DNA of 64,000 nucleotides from Telopea speciosissima (lineage: Eukaryota > Streptophyta > Magnoliopsida > Proteales > Proteaceae), in NCBI RefSeq assembly GCF_018873765.1, contig NW_025317351.1, positions 620,001-684,000 on the forward strand, written 5' to 3'. Position numbers and translations under genes: made by a program. Positions 10,098 through 21,382 of this stretch are shown here, in pieces. Each line of letters starts with the position of its first letter. Position 1 is the first letter of the stretch. Under the pieces are notes generated by a model. It saw only the letters and a list, made by a program, of their open reading frames with translations. It had not been told where the DNA came from and ran no database searches.

Positions 10098-10720
10098 TTG
10101 GCACGTATCTTTGACGCCACACCTTCTCTATATAATAATAAGGGGCATAGAGAACATTCTCCCAATAAATATCTCCTCTCGACTGTTATTTCGTTCCTCT
10201 CTTGCAAATCAACTCTAAATACTTTCTATTTTCCCTCCCTCACTCGCACGTAAGCACTTCACGCCTGTATAAATTCTGAACTGCTAAAACCCTGACCGGA
10301 AAAAATCCTAGAGTCATGAGACAAACTCTGTTAAATTCGCTTCCCTCTGTCCTGCGCATCTTCTTCTACCCCCAATCCCTCCCTTACTATAGCAGCCATC
10401 ACAGTGGTTTCTTCTATGTTTAATTGGTTGCAATTTAATAATCTCTGTTATTTCCTATGGCGCAGAGTGCAAAGTTCTTGTTTCAGTCCCGAGGGAAATT
10501 ACTTCGTCGCTACTTCTTGGCACAACCGGGTTTTTTGATCGCCGCCTTAATTGAATTTCTTCCTTCTTCCTCTTTTCTTTTCATTGCTTACTCGTTTAGG
10601 TTATTTTCTGATTTTCTTTTGTTGAATTTTTAACAGGCCCAAGCCCAACTCTAAAGGTCCGGCTCCACCTGGTGCACTTCACCTTATTCAACCAATCAAA
10701 GCTCAATGTGGAAATGTTTT
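10098..10720 (+). repeat. Partial unit: promoter/leader-like segment, RAE1 scrap and unidentified segment
   Basis: This shares blocks with 29326-29440 (TTGGCACGTATCT and a TATATAA box at 10129-10135), with 31255-31745 (CTGACCGGAAAAAATCCTAG, TGAGACAAACTCTGTT, CCCTCCCTTACTATAGC) and with 19850-20200. It ends in the CAGGCCCAAGCCCAA segment (10636-10715) seen in most units. The order differs from the full units, with no MetRS or PIP piece. Confidence 0.7.
10482..10529 (+). pseudogene. RAE1-like exon, 3' half only
   Basis: Sixteen codons remain (FSPEGNYFVATSWHNR). The first half of the exon has been replaced by unrelated sequence ending in CAGAGTGCAAAG. The same truncation point is seen at 19976 and 31798, so these three scraps form one subfamily. 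The invariant Asp of SWDN is His here. Confidence 0.65.
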
Positions 10721-11500
10721 AATAGAGGAAGGATTAGGGGCTGTGGTAGGTACTTTCCACAACGAAAGTAGTTTCTTTTGAAATAACTTTAGGTGTAGCT
10801 CATATCTTGTGTCTAGGGCTGGCATTCCAAGACTTCACACTCTTGTTAGATTTTTGACATGTTTACTCATATTGATGCACGTTTGACACAGTATGGGTGT
10901 GTCTGCAGACTGCATTTAGTTCTAGGAGATCATTGAGTTTGGTATGTATCCATATAACATTATTTAGTCAGTCCAACAAAGATGCTTGATATAAGTTTCA
11001 CCTTCCATGCTATGAAGAACCTATCATTTCATTCCTCAAGGATTCCTATCACCCCTCCCTGAACTTGTATTCCTATCAATTATGAAGTGCCTTCATTTTC
11101 ATCAACCAGTACAAGAAGAATGTCAATGCCAGTGGAGAAGACAGAATAACAGAATTCAATTGCACAGCCAATGCCAATGGAAAAGACTCACAGTGAACCC
11201 AATATTCAACCTTTGTGAGGTCCCAGATGAAGTAGATGAACATAAATAATAGTATTTGCAATTAGATACACTAGTTAAGATGAACACAAATTAGTTAGCA
11301 GTTGGAATACTGTTAACTAATATATAATACAGGGGAAAGATCAATACATAAGGTACAAATGCAGGGGAAAGATCCAACATTTGATAATTTGATTGGTTTC
11401 CACCAGGGAATGATCCTCCATAGACCAACCAAGCAGTAGTGAAAATACATATTTCAAGATCATCTTGTAAGCATTTGAGAAAATGTTACAAGATAATAAT
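10721..11500. other. Non-coding, with a short duplicated block
   Basis: 10912-10978 (GCATTTAGTTCTAGGAGATC and onward) recurs at 16962-17028, just after the first EFR3-like copy. This suggests the tandem duplication of that region once reached this far left. Otherwise nothing is recognised. Confidence 0.5.
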
Positions 11501-13310
11501 GAGCAAATTACCTGTAGTTTGAAACAATATCAAAACCCCCCCTAGTTTTACTTTTACAAAAAACCCCCTAATGTCTCACGGTGTTACTAAACTGTTAATT
11601 TTGTAAGTAAAAAAGACCATTTTACCCTTTTAGTTCAGTGACCTACATTAAGTACCATTTTACATTTTTACCCTTCATGACCTTCTTCTCTCCCAAAACG
11701 AAAATTCCCTAAATCGATTTAGGGTTTTACCTTCACACCATCTCCGGCGAAGGTTGCAGACATCTCCGGCGGACATCCCCTGCCCAGCCACCGTCCAGCG
11801 AAGGTTAGTTTCTCCATCTCCCCTCTTTCTCTGTATGTTATTGTGAAGTTCAAACACCTGAACCGTCTTTCTGATTCTGTTGAGAAGGTGGATACTGGAA
11901 AAGGGTTTAGCGGAATTGATGGAACTGCGACGCTGACAAAGAGAATTGAGCCGGTGGATTTGTTTTCCAGTGGAGATGTTGAGGAGGAAGTATCTAAGGA
12001 CATGGGTTCCAGCAAATCAAGACTGGGGAGTTTCGGTATTAGTGGAAGTATAATGACCTTGAACCTGGAGAAAGGGAAGAAGAAACTGGATATTGACCTT
12101 AACTCGCCTGCTGTGGACCTAGTGTCAGAATATGGAAATGACAGTGGGTTCTTGCGCTTCTGCAATTGCCATGGATGTCTCTGTTTCGAATATGATCACA
12201 TCATTCCCTACTCTAGAGGTAAATCCACCTCTCCTACATTTTTTTTTTCTGGATTTTCCAGCTACATTTCATCCCCTAACTTCTGCTGGAGCATGTTCTG
12301 GAAATTTACTTGAAAGTATTCGGTATAGGGTTGTTGATATTTTTCTTAGAATTGGTTCTATGCAGGTGGAGAATCTACGCTTGAGAACTGTCAAATTCTT
12401 CAAACCAGGGTGAACCGATTTAAAGCAGACAAGGGCTGAGTGGAGAAAACTGAATTGCAGGGTTTCTCTTGTGATTTGAAGTTTTCAGGTATGGGTGCAG
12501 TTGATCCCCTCCTCAAAATAACAGAAAATCTCCTGAGAAAAAGGAAAAATGGCTCATGTCACAGATGAATTCACAAGATGGGCTGTATTAATTTCTGTCA
12601 CCGTTGTTGTCATTGTTACTGTTGTTAACTTGTTATGCATAAATGGCTAATATAGCATTGATTCTTGACTTCAAATACTGTTATACATGGAGGGACATTC
12701 AGTTAGTGATGCATCTTCAATTTCCTAAAGTGAGAAACTGGACGAGGAGATTTTCAAAATATTTCACTTCACCATTAAATAGCTTAGATGTTTGTATTCC
12801 ATCAGCTTGATAAAGTGGCATTTGAGAGAAAATTTGTTTTACATCTTATAATTTAACTAGACTGGGAAATTGAGAAGGGATTGACTGAAAGCAGAAATCT
12901 GGGCTTCCCATTTTGCACATTTTATGCCTGAAGAGGAAAACGTCCTTTTGCCCAACATGCCTGAGAGTAAAATTGTCAAACTGCCTTGCAGGTAGGTAGA
13001 GAGATGCAGCGGATGAACACGCTGTTCCTCCATGTCTGGGCGGCCATGGCAGCCCATGAAATTAATTTCTTTTTGTAAACGTAATAGGGGCAGAAAGGTT
13101 TGATCCAAAAATAAGGTTAAAATGGTCCATGAAAAAAATTTAAGGGTAAAATAGGGTTTTTGAACAGTTTAACTACAGCTAACGGTTTACACTTGACGGT
13201 AGGGGCTTATTTATAAATCGTCCACAAATCTAGGGGGTGCACGTAAATAATGAAACTAGGGGGTGTTTTGATATTGTTTCAAACTACAGGGGGGTACATG
13301 TAATTTGCTC
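11501..13310. mobile_element. Pack-MULE carrying HNH-gene exons
   Basis: The left end GAGCAAATTACCTGTAGTTT and the right end (reverse complement GAGCAAATTACATGTACCCC) start long imperfect terminal inverted repeats of roughly 150-200 bp, with shared GTTTGAAACAATATCAAAAC and CCCCCTAGTTT blocks. The left arm lacks about 10 bp next to the tip. No transposase is encoded. The interior holds exons and an intron of a host gene (11843-12488). Long TIRs plus a captured gene define a Pack-MULE. I could not see the expected 9-bp target duplication (flanks GATAATAAT and TAAATTTTA), so one edge may have been rearranged. Confidence 0.85.
11843..12488 (+). pseudogene. HNH-endonuclease-like gene fragment captured by the Pack-MULE
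   Basis: The first exon is open to 12218, where a GTAAAT donor follows. It includes an acidic/Ser stretch, LDIDLNSPAVDL (an EAR-like LxLxL/DLN pattern) and CFEYDHIIPYSRG. After a 147-bp intron with a CAG acceptor, the second exon (12366-12488) continues GESTLENCQILQTRVNRFKA. The pattern D-H-I-x-P-x-S-x-GG...E-N-x-Q-x-L...N is the core of plant HNH-domain proteins. An in-frame TGA sits soon after (at about 12436-12438), and the upstream and downstream exons of the parent are not here. The intron shows that genomic DNA was captured. The parent's function is unknown to me. Confidence 0.75.
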
Positions 13311-14165
13311 TAAATTTTAATTGGGTTCCTTAATCATGAATTTCTTTTGATTTAAGAATTTATACTTTGCGCAAATTGTGCATGCCACATTGGATAACTA
13401 CGAACCAGATATAAATCTTGTAGATGATGGTGAAAGGGGGGAGCCAGATCACAATTGGGTTGATGAAGTAGTTAGATATGAAGCAAGAGGTGGTGTGGGT
13501 GTTGGTAGTGATCTCAGCCTGAGCTACCTTAGGCCAAGACTGGAAAAAAAAGCTTGCACTTTATTGACTCGGTAATAATGAACAACCCCACATGTTTAAC
13601 TCCAAAAATGAGGTCCTTCAGTATCATATTCTTGATTAATTATGCATTTTTCTGATAGAACTTTTTTCTTTCCATTCCTCCAAAGATAAAAAAAAAAAAA
13701 ATAATGTAGTGGACTGTGGTTATACATTGGTTTACTTGTACAACAGAGAAGAGATTGAAAATCCAAAAATATGGGCTCAAATTTGTGTCTAGAAAATAGT
13801 AGAATTGGCCGAGGGGAGTACGACAATGCACCAGGTTTTAGATCCAATGTTTCACTTGCTTTGATAATGGGAAGCACTGGGTTCCTCGGAAGGGGTTAGC
13901 TATGGTTGTTCTGTCTGATATGTGCTACTTTGTGGACACTGCAGGTATTTCGGTGCCTTTTCAAATGTCTCTCTCTCTAAAACTTCTTGTTTCTTATACT
14001 TGATGTGTGATATTGATTTTTTTTGCCCTTTGGATGTTGTAGGAGTTTTACAGATGATTTGTAATTAGGTTTCTGATATGAAATTCTCCACGATCTGCAG
14101 GAAACTGCTTATTGACATATTAACCTTCAATTTCATGGTTTATTTCTCTCTCATGCATTCCTTTT

Positions 14166-14220
14166 TTTTTTTTTTATAAATAAAAAAAATTTATTAGAAG
14201 AGAGACAAGCAATGCAGACA
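14166..14220. repeat. T-rich/A-rich tract shared by both EFR3-like copies
   Basis: A run of T, then ATAAATAAAAAAAATTTATT, then AGAAGAGAGACAAGC occurs here and at 18055-18105. It may be the tail of an old retroelement in the parental intron. It predates the tandem duplication. Confidence 0.4.
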
Positions 14221-15085
14221 AAGTAACTTGAATCTTCTCTTTAATTGCTATTGAAAATTTTTCTTTAAGTCATTAACCAACTATGTAGATATTTTTTGGA
14301 TCTCATCACTGCCACAACTTTTTCTTTTGGCCACACCGAGGCATTCCATTTATTTGAGTTACCGTTTCAGAAGCTCATGTGAGACAATTTTAACAATCCT
14401 ATCCAAACTTCTGTACCATCTCTTTTATTCATTAGTTATAATTACTTACAAATAATGTGGCCCAAATATATAATTATCTACCCATTGTTCATTTCTTATG
14501 TATTTCTTACCTCATTTATTGAGTTATTTTTATCTTTATTGTTGCTCGGGTATCATACAGTAGGGTTGAGCATTGGGCTTCCTGGTTCTATTTGGTCTGG
14601 TTGCTTGTGAGTCTTATATTCTAATTTCTAAGCATTGAATTTTAGGTTTAACCACATCTTTATTCTCATTTGAAATTCTCACATTTCATGTTTATACATC
14701 TCTGTACCCGACTTATTCCCCCTCCAAATATTTCTTCCTTATCTGAATCTTATAATATTTGTTTATTTTTACTCCAATTTTGGTTGATTCTAGCTGCTGT
14801 CATTCGACATCTGGATCACAAAAATGTTGCACATGATCCCCAAATTAAATCTGATATTGTTCAGATTGCTAACGCTTTGGCTCGACAACTCAGAACACGA
14901 GCCGTAGTCTCTGAAATTGGGATTATCAGTGATCTATGCAGGCATTTGAGGAATTCTATTCAGGCAAAAGTTGCATTGGTAGGACAGCAAGAGTCAAACT
15001 TGAACATTTCACTCCCGACCTTCATTGAAGACCGCTTATTGGAAATTGCTAAAGGAGCAAGTGCTATGCATATTCATTGCATGTA

Positions 15086-16509
15086 GTGACCAAAATAAGG
15101 CTGGAGCTGTGTCCGTATAACAATGATTAACATCTATTTAGCTAGAATAATGAAGAACCTTAATTCTATTAATGTGGTAAGCTAGGGTGCTTCTAACAAT
15201 GTTTTAGGCTGGAGGTCATGGGTAAGAGATTCCTTGACAATATGTGACATTTTAGAGAAACCAGGGGGGTAGACGGCTGCATCAAGTGTATCATTCTTGG
15301 GTTTCCCAACTTCCACTAATGATTCGGTGGACTCCCTAGGCAAGGATGGATTTTATTATTATTATTATTGTTATGATCCGAGTTTTCATCGTTATTCCTA
15401 CCAGAAAACTGCTGTTATCAATCTGTTTCCTCTTCTTTAATAAACTCACTAGTACTTTAAAGCAACAGCTGATCACTGGTTTACTTAGTATTCTTTTTCT
15501 TATTAAAAGAATTACATGCGATATGTTTGCCTATTATATTAGGTCTCAATAGCAGCTCTATGTGAAATTTTATTTTCCAATGCTCTCTATAAGCTCTGAA
15601 GCATGATGGAACTGTTCAATTCTTTCTTTCTAATATTAATTCTGTGTTATAGTTCTCTTTATGTATGTCTCATTTGAGGGCAAGTTAAGTGCAAATTGTT
15701 CTATATTTTCTCAATTGACAGGTTGAAACAGCTGCATCTCAAAGGGAGCAGTTATTGCTTGTGAAAATTTCAGAGATTGAAGCCAGGTAGATCATATTGT
15801 GAATCAAGTAATTTGGTTGAACCTTCTGTAGGACTTCATGCTTGCTTGGCCAAATGGACCAAGAATCTGAATTTATACAACATATAAAAGTGATTTTGAT
15901 GTCCTTTTACAAAAGAAAAAGGAATCTCTGTTTCCTCTTATATTTTTACTTTCCATTTCCTTTGATGTGGAATGATTAATCCAACTGATGAGGTAGCTGA
16001 GGCAAGGCTGAAATATCTGCAGTTAAGTGGCTGAGGAAGGTTCCTTCTGAGCTCTTCTGAATTGAAAGGTACCACATGATTTTGTGATACAAACACTGAC
16101 TTTACCAGATAAGAAAGAGAGAGAGAGAGAGAGTACATATACAGATGTGTTTTCTTATCTAGTTTGTAGGGTTGTCATGTTGGATGTCTTGTATCCTTGT
16201 TTGAGATAGACACATCTATCTTCTTGTTACATGTTGTTATAAAATCAGAGTAGTCCTACTTATCATTTTAACATCCCGGATATGATGTCTTGCTGTGTAA
16301 TTTTATAGAAGGGTGCTCCAAATGAACAGAAAATTGTTAAATTGTGTGAATATGCTGCCAAGAACCCCCTCCGAATTTCTATGGTACTCCTTCTTTCAAC
16401 ATAATTTAACCTTCGTTTGTTATTTGCATATCAATGGCTTCTACTTGGAGTTTATTTTTGTTTCCTTTTCGTTGCTGTAGATTGCCAAGTATCTTGAACA
16501 AAGGTGCTC
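15086..16509 (+). other. Segment inserted in copy 1, with EFR3-like N-terminal exons
   Basis: Absent from copy 2. It starts with a 50-bp block (GTGACCAAAATAAGGCTGGA and onward) that recurs at 29553-29602. It contains an exon-like VETAASQREQLLLVKISEIE (about 15720-15788) that I do not recognise, and then two exons: 16309-16383 (GAPNEQKIVKLCEYAAKNPL) and 16481-16505 (IAKYLEQRCSKEL). In plant EFR3-like proteins GAPNExKIVKLCEYAAKNP and IAKYLEERCYKEL lie near the N-terminus, far upstream of the exons that flank them here. The right join falls at GAGTTG, which is present both in the exon end and in the receiving intron. Confidence 0.7.
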
Positions 16510-17204
16510 AAAAGAGTTGGCTTCTTCTAGAATGGTCATGCTCGACCACTGTTTGATTTAATGGCAATGACACTGGAGTAGCTTCCATCTATGGGTTCTG
16601 TTGCAAAGGAAACTGTTGGGTCATTGTTGATTCTGGCTCATGTAATTTCTTTAGCATCTGTGACCTTGCCTTCACAACAGGTATGAATTTGATCACCTTT
16701 TTTATTTTCATCTTAATTTGGTGTTGTTCATTTCTGTTGACTCAAAATGAATTTCTCTTTGATAACAATATTTTTTAAACTGAACTGGGTGTTGGACAAT
16801 TTTGTTCTGGTAGTTTGCAGTCCTGGTCAATTAAGAAGGGATAGAATTTTGCTACATACAAGAGTCCTTATGAACAATATTTTATAAACAAATTGTCTCT
16901 TAGATCTAATGATATTTTGAGGAACCAAGTTGGTTGCATCTTTTGCAACCAATCAATTACCTGCATTTAGTTCTAGGAGATCATTGAGTTTGATATATAT
17001 CCATCTAACATTATCTGCGTCTAATGCTAACACATGTAATGGTAGTTACATAGGATCAACAGTTTGTAAACCCTTAGCAAGTTATGTTTAAAGTATGCGC
17101 ATTCATTTATATATCCAAGTCTGATCATCAAGTCTCTCTACTTGTGAAAATACTTACAATTTAAGCTTCTGTTTTTACATGTCAAAATTTTGGCTATATT
17201 AAAT

Positions 17205-19510
17205 TTAATTGGGTTCCTCAATCATGAATTTCTTTTGATTGAAGGATTTATACTTTGCGCAGATTGTGCATGCCACATTGGATAACTACGAACCAGATAT
17301 AAATCTTGTAGATGATGGTGAAAGGGGGGAGCCAGATCACAATTGGGTTGATGAAGTAGCTAGATGTGAAGCAAGGGTTGTTGTGGGTGTTGGCAGTGAT
17401 CTGAGCCTGAGCTACCTTAGGCCAAGATGAGAAAAAAAAGATTGCCCTCTATTGACTCAGTAATAATGAGCAACCATACATGTTTAACTCCAAAAATGAG
17501 GTCCTTCAGTATCATATTCTTGATTCATTATGCATTTTTCTGATGGACCTTGTTTCTTTCCATTCATCCAAAGATAAAAAAAAAAATGTAGTGTACTGTG
17601 GTTAATACATTGGTTTACTTGCACAACAGAGAAGAGATTGAAAATTCAGAAATATGGGTTCAAATTTGTGTCCACAAAATAGTAGATTGGCCAAGGAGAG
17701 TACGACAATGCACCAGGTTTGAGATCCAATGTTCGCTTACTTTGCAAATGGGAAGCACTGGGTTCCTCGGCAGGGGTTAGCTATGGTTGTTCTGTCTGAT
17801 ATGTGCTACTTTATGGACACTGCAGGTATTTTGGTGCCTTTTCTATTCTCTCTCTCGCTAAAACTTCTTTTTTATTCTACTTGATGTGAGATATTGATAT
17901 ATTTTTGCCAGTAGGATGATGTAGGAGTTTTACAGATGATTTGTAATTAGGCTTCTGATATGAAACTCTTCACGATATGCAGGAAGCTGCTTATTGACAA
18001 TATTAACTTTCAATTTGATGTTTTATTTCTCTCTTTCTCTCCCATGCATTCCCCTTTTTTTTTTTATAAATAAAAAAAATTTATTAGAAGAGAGACAAGC
18101 TATGCAGACATAAAGTAACTTTGAATCTTCTCTTTAATTGCTATGGAAAATTTTTCTTTAAGTCTTTAACCACTAGGTAGATATTTTTTGGACCTCATCA
18201 CTGCCACAACCTTTTCTTTTGGCTGCACAGAGGCATTCCGTTTATTTAAGTTACTGTTTCAGAAGCTCATGTGAGACAGTTTTAACAATCCTATCCAAAC
18301 TTCTGTACCATCTCTTTTATTCATTAGTTATATTTACTTACAAATAATGTGGCCCAAATTTATATAATTATCTACCTATTGTTCATTTCTTACGTATTTG
18401 TTACCTCATTTATTTATTTATTTTTATCTTTATTGTTGCTCGGTGATCATACAGTAGGGTTGAGCATTAGGCTTCCTGGTTCTATTTCGTCCTGTTCCTT
18501 GTGAGTCTTATATTTTAATTTCTAAGCATTGATTTTTAGGTATAACCACATCATTATTCTCATTTGAAATTCTCACATTTCATGTTTGTACATCTCTGTA
18601 TCCGACTTATTCCCCCTCCAAATATTTCTTTCTTATCTGAATCTTATAATATTTGCTTATTTTTACTCCAAACAATTTTGGTTCTCTCTCCTTTGCTTAC
18701 ATACAGGAAATGAACAGTTGATTCTAACTGCTGTCATTCGACATCTGGATCACAAAAATGTTACACATGATCCGCAAATTAAATCTGATATTGTTCTGTT
18801 TGCTAACGCTTTGGCTTGACAACTCACAACACGAGTCGTAGTCTTTGAAATTGGGATTATCAGTGGTCTATGCGGGCATTTGAGGAAGTCTCTTCAGGCA
18901 ACAGTTGAATTGGTAGGACAGCAAGAGTCAAACTTGAACATTTCAGTCCCGACCTTCATTGAAGACTGCCTATTGGAAATTGCTAAAGGAGTAAGTTCTA
19001 TGCATATTCATTGCATGTTGTTTTTGGGGTAGTCCTAATTTCTCTTTGGGGTTTTTGTTGTGCCAAATAATCTATTTTTGAGTTGGCTTCTTCTAGATTG
19101 GTGATGCTTGTTTGATTTGATGGCAATGACACTGGAGAAGCTTCCATCTATAGGTTGTTGCGAAGGCAACTGTTGGGTCATTGTTGATTCTGGCTCATGT
19201 AATTTCTTTAGCATCTATCACCTTGCATTCCCAGCAGGTATGAATTTGATCACCTTTTTTATTTCATCTTAATTTGGTGAGCTTCATTTCTGCTGATTCA
19301 AAATGAATTTCTCTTTGATAACAATATTTTTTTTAAACTGAACTGGGTGCTGGACCATTTTGTTCTGGTTGTTTGCAATCCTGGTCATTTAAGAAGGGAT
19401 AGAATTTTGCTACATACAAGAGTCCTTATGAACAATATTTTATAAGCAAATTATCTCTTAGATCTAATGATATTTTGAGGAACCAAGTTGGTTGCATCTT
19501 TTGCAACCAA
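17205..19510 (+). pseudogene. EFR3 / SRL2-like ARM-repeat gene fragment, copy 2
   Basis: This is the tandem copy of 13311-16960 without the 1.4-kb insertion. The exons are about 17245-17422 (ATLDNYEPDINLVDDGER, PDHNWVDEVARCEAR), 17635-17825 (EEIENSEIWVQICVHKIVD), 18709-18990 (NEQLILTAVIRHLDHKNVTH) and about 19098-19238 (IGDACLI then shifted frames). It keeps the acceptor TACAG before the third exon that copy 1 lost. It has its own TGA at 18817-18819 in ANALA-R-Q, and frameshifts in the second and last exons. The two copies share introns and non-coding ends, and each has private lesions, so the duplication came before most of the decay. Confidence 0.8.
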
Positions 19511-19810
19511 TAAATTATTATAATCTATAGCTCATCAAATTTTGGGGATTTTCTTATGAAATATATGCTATAAGAGAGAATTTTTGCGAGTGGGGGGGGG
19601 GCATACTTGCATCATCCCTTATCCCTTTCTCGATTATCTTGTACTGGTTAGAAGGGCTTAGCAAGTATCTTTTTTGGTATGTTAATTTGGCATGCTTTTG
19701 TTCATTGCATCGGCCTAACCTTCTTTTTCTTGAATGAGTGACACAAAATAGTGGGTAAAATGGATATTCCAAGGAAGAAATTTATGGGAGATATTTATTA
19801 TTAAATAGGG
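19511..19810. other. Non-coding spacer
   Basis: It has a short G run near 19592 and nothing recognised. The array resumes at 19811. Confidence 0.4.
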
Positions 19811-19975
19811 AAGGTGTGGCGCCAAAGATACGCACCAGGCCTGTCCTGTGCATCATCTTCTACCCCCATTCCCTCCCTTACTATAGCAGCCATCACAGTG
19901 GTTTCTTCTATGTTTAACTGCTTGCAATTTAATAATCTTTGTTCTTTCCTATGGCACAGAGTTCAAAGATCTTGT

Positions 19976-20023
19976 TTCAGTCACGAGGGAAATTACATCG
20001 TCTCTACTTCTTGGGACAACCGG
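19976..20023 (+). pseudogene. RAE1-like exon, 3' half
   Basis: Sixteen codons (FSHEGNYIVSTSWDNR), truncated at the same point as 10482 and 31798, with P to H and A to S changes of its own. Confidence 0.6.
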
Positions 20024-20490
20024 GTGTTTTGATCGCCGCCTCAATTGAAGTTCTTCCTTCTTCCTCTTTTCTCTTCGATGCTTACTCGTTTAGGTTGTTA
20101 TCTGATGTTTTTTTTTGTTGAATTTTTAACAGGCCCAAGCCCAACCCTGAAGGTCCGGCTCTAGCTGGTGCACTTTACCTATTCAACCAATCAAAGCTCA
20201 AACCTGCAGTCCTGCAGTGCAAAAAAATTTTGAGATGGAGAAGCCATCATCGTTGTCGTCGAAACACTGAGGTTTTCTTGTTGAGGTTTTCTACTTCACT
20301 CGGACTTGCATCACTAGCCACCTCCATTTTCATTACATTCAAGACTGCTTCACTGTAACTCGAACTCATCATTATTTTCTTATTTGTTTTTAATTTTTTG
20401 GTATTCGTTTTATTTCCTTCTCAACGCTTTGCACCTCATGACCACTGCTCAAATTCTCTCTTATCATACAGGACATATCTTTGATTTCTG

Positions 20491-21086
20491 GTTTTGTTTC
20501 ATGATCTTCATCCTCGTTTACTGCACCGCCATCTCTGGGGCGTAATTCATTCTTTTGCTTCTTTCTCTGTTTTCTGTTGTTTACAATTTGATTATAAACA
20601 GTTGTGTGTGCTTCTGTTTACAAGAGGGCATATTAACCCAGTAGTGACGTTTAGGCTTTTCTTAGCCCATAAAGTGTCCCTAATCCGTGCTGTGATGTAC
20701 ATCATGGCAGAATGCTTGGGTGCAATGTGTGGTGTAGGGCTAGTAAAGGCCTTCCAAAAGTCTTACTATGTGTAGTATGGTGGTGGGGCGAACGAGATCG
20801 CTTATGGCTACAGAAAAGGTGTGGGTTTTGCAGCTCAAGTTATCAGCACCTTCATCCTTGTCTACACTGTTTTCTCTGCTACTGATCCCAAGAGAAGTGC
20901 CAGAGACTCCCATGTCCCTGTAAGTTCTCCTGTTTTACTTGGAAAACAGAATATTATTAGAAGCGATATAGAAATCATTCTCAATTCTCTTGTTAACCCA
21001 CATGGAAAACGTTCTAATTGAGAACTTTTGCTTCGGATTTACAGGTATTGGCACCACTTCTAATTGGGTTTGCAGTTTTGTTCCCC
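20491..21086 (+). pseudogene. PIP2-type aquaporin fragment with exons 1 (end), 2 and 3 (start)
   Basis: The exon 1 end (about 20500-20540) is followed by exon 2 at 20626-20921 ([33 protein letters not shown]), an intron, and the exon 3 start 21045-21086 (VLAPLLIGFAVL). NPA is NPV here, and a TAG replaces the residue after SYYV (20773-20775). At about 21087 exon 3 breaks off into GGGTGGGACAACCAGG, the RAE1 exon end, which joins aquaporin to RAE1 sequence at a GGGACAACC overlap. Confidence 0.85.
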
Positions 21087-21382
21087 CCTTTGGTGGGTGG
21101 GACAACCAGGTTTTTTGATTGCCTCCACAATTGAATTTCTTGCTTGTTCCTCTTTTCTCTTCTTTATATTTTAGTCATTCCCTCGCATTGCATATTCTAA
21201 TTTGTGCTATTTTGAAGTGAAGATCGTAATCTAATCTTTACGCATTTCGTTATATGTGGGAAACTTGATAGGTTTTTTAGAACCAAATTGAGATTAAAAT
21301 CCTTGGTTGGCCTGGCAAGATGTATGTAAAATTGTGCGTGGTGATTATGCAGCTTACGTACACGAGTCGTATGAAACTACAA

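Larger units (their letters stand above)
13311..16960 (+). pseudogene. EFR3 / SRL2-like ARM-repeat gene fragment, copy 1 (broken and rearranged)
   Basis: The exons match plant EFR3-like/SEMI-ROLLED LEAF 2-type proteins, ARM-repeat scaffolds thought to work at the plasma membrane. 13355-13571 gives VHATLDNYEPDINLVDDGER, then PDHNWVDEVVRYEAR. 13747-13944 gives EEIENPKIWAQICV and, after a frameshift, FDNGKHWVPRKGLAMVVLSD. 14783-15056 gives AAVIRHLDHKNVAHDPQIKS to FIEDRLLEIAKG. 16531-16680 gives GHARPLFDLMAMTLE, then VGSLLILAHVISLASV. Defects are TAG at 13790-13792, the frameshift in that exon, loss of the acceptor before 14783, and TAG after MTLE. A 1.4-kb insertion (15086-16509) carrying N-terminal exons splits the last two. 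No complete gene is present. Confidence 0.8.
19811..21382 (+). repeat. Partial unit, left portion
   Basis: It opens with AAGGTGTGGCGCCAAAGATA, an inverted copy of 10106-10125. Then come the CCCTCCCTTACTATAGCAGC block shared with 10378 and 31692, a RAE1 half-exon, the CAGGCCCAAGCCCAA segment (20132-20213), an unidentified Ser/Arg-rich segment (20225-20360), and a PIP fragment running into PIP exon 3. A LINE tail cuts it at 21383. Confidence 0.75.

Noticed and set aside
11492-13319. A 9-bp target duplication for the HNH Pack-MULE
   Set aside because: The flanks GATAATAAT and TAAATTTTA do not match. The element call rests on the TIRs and the captured gene.
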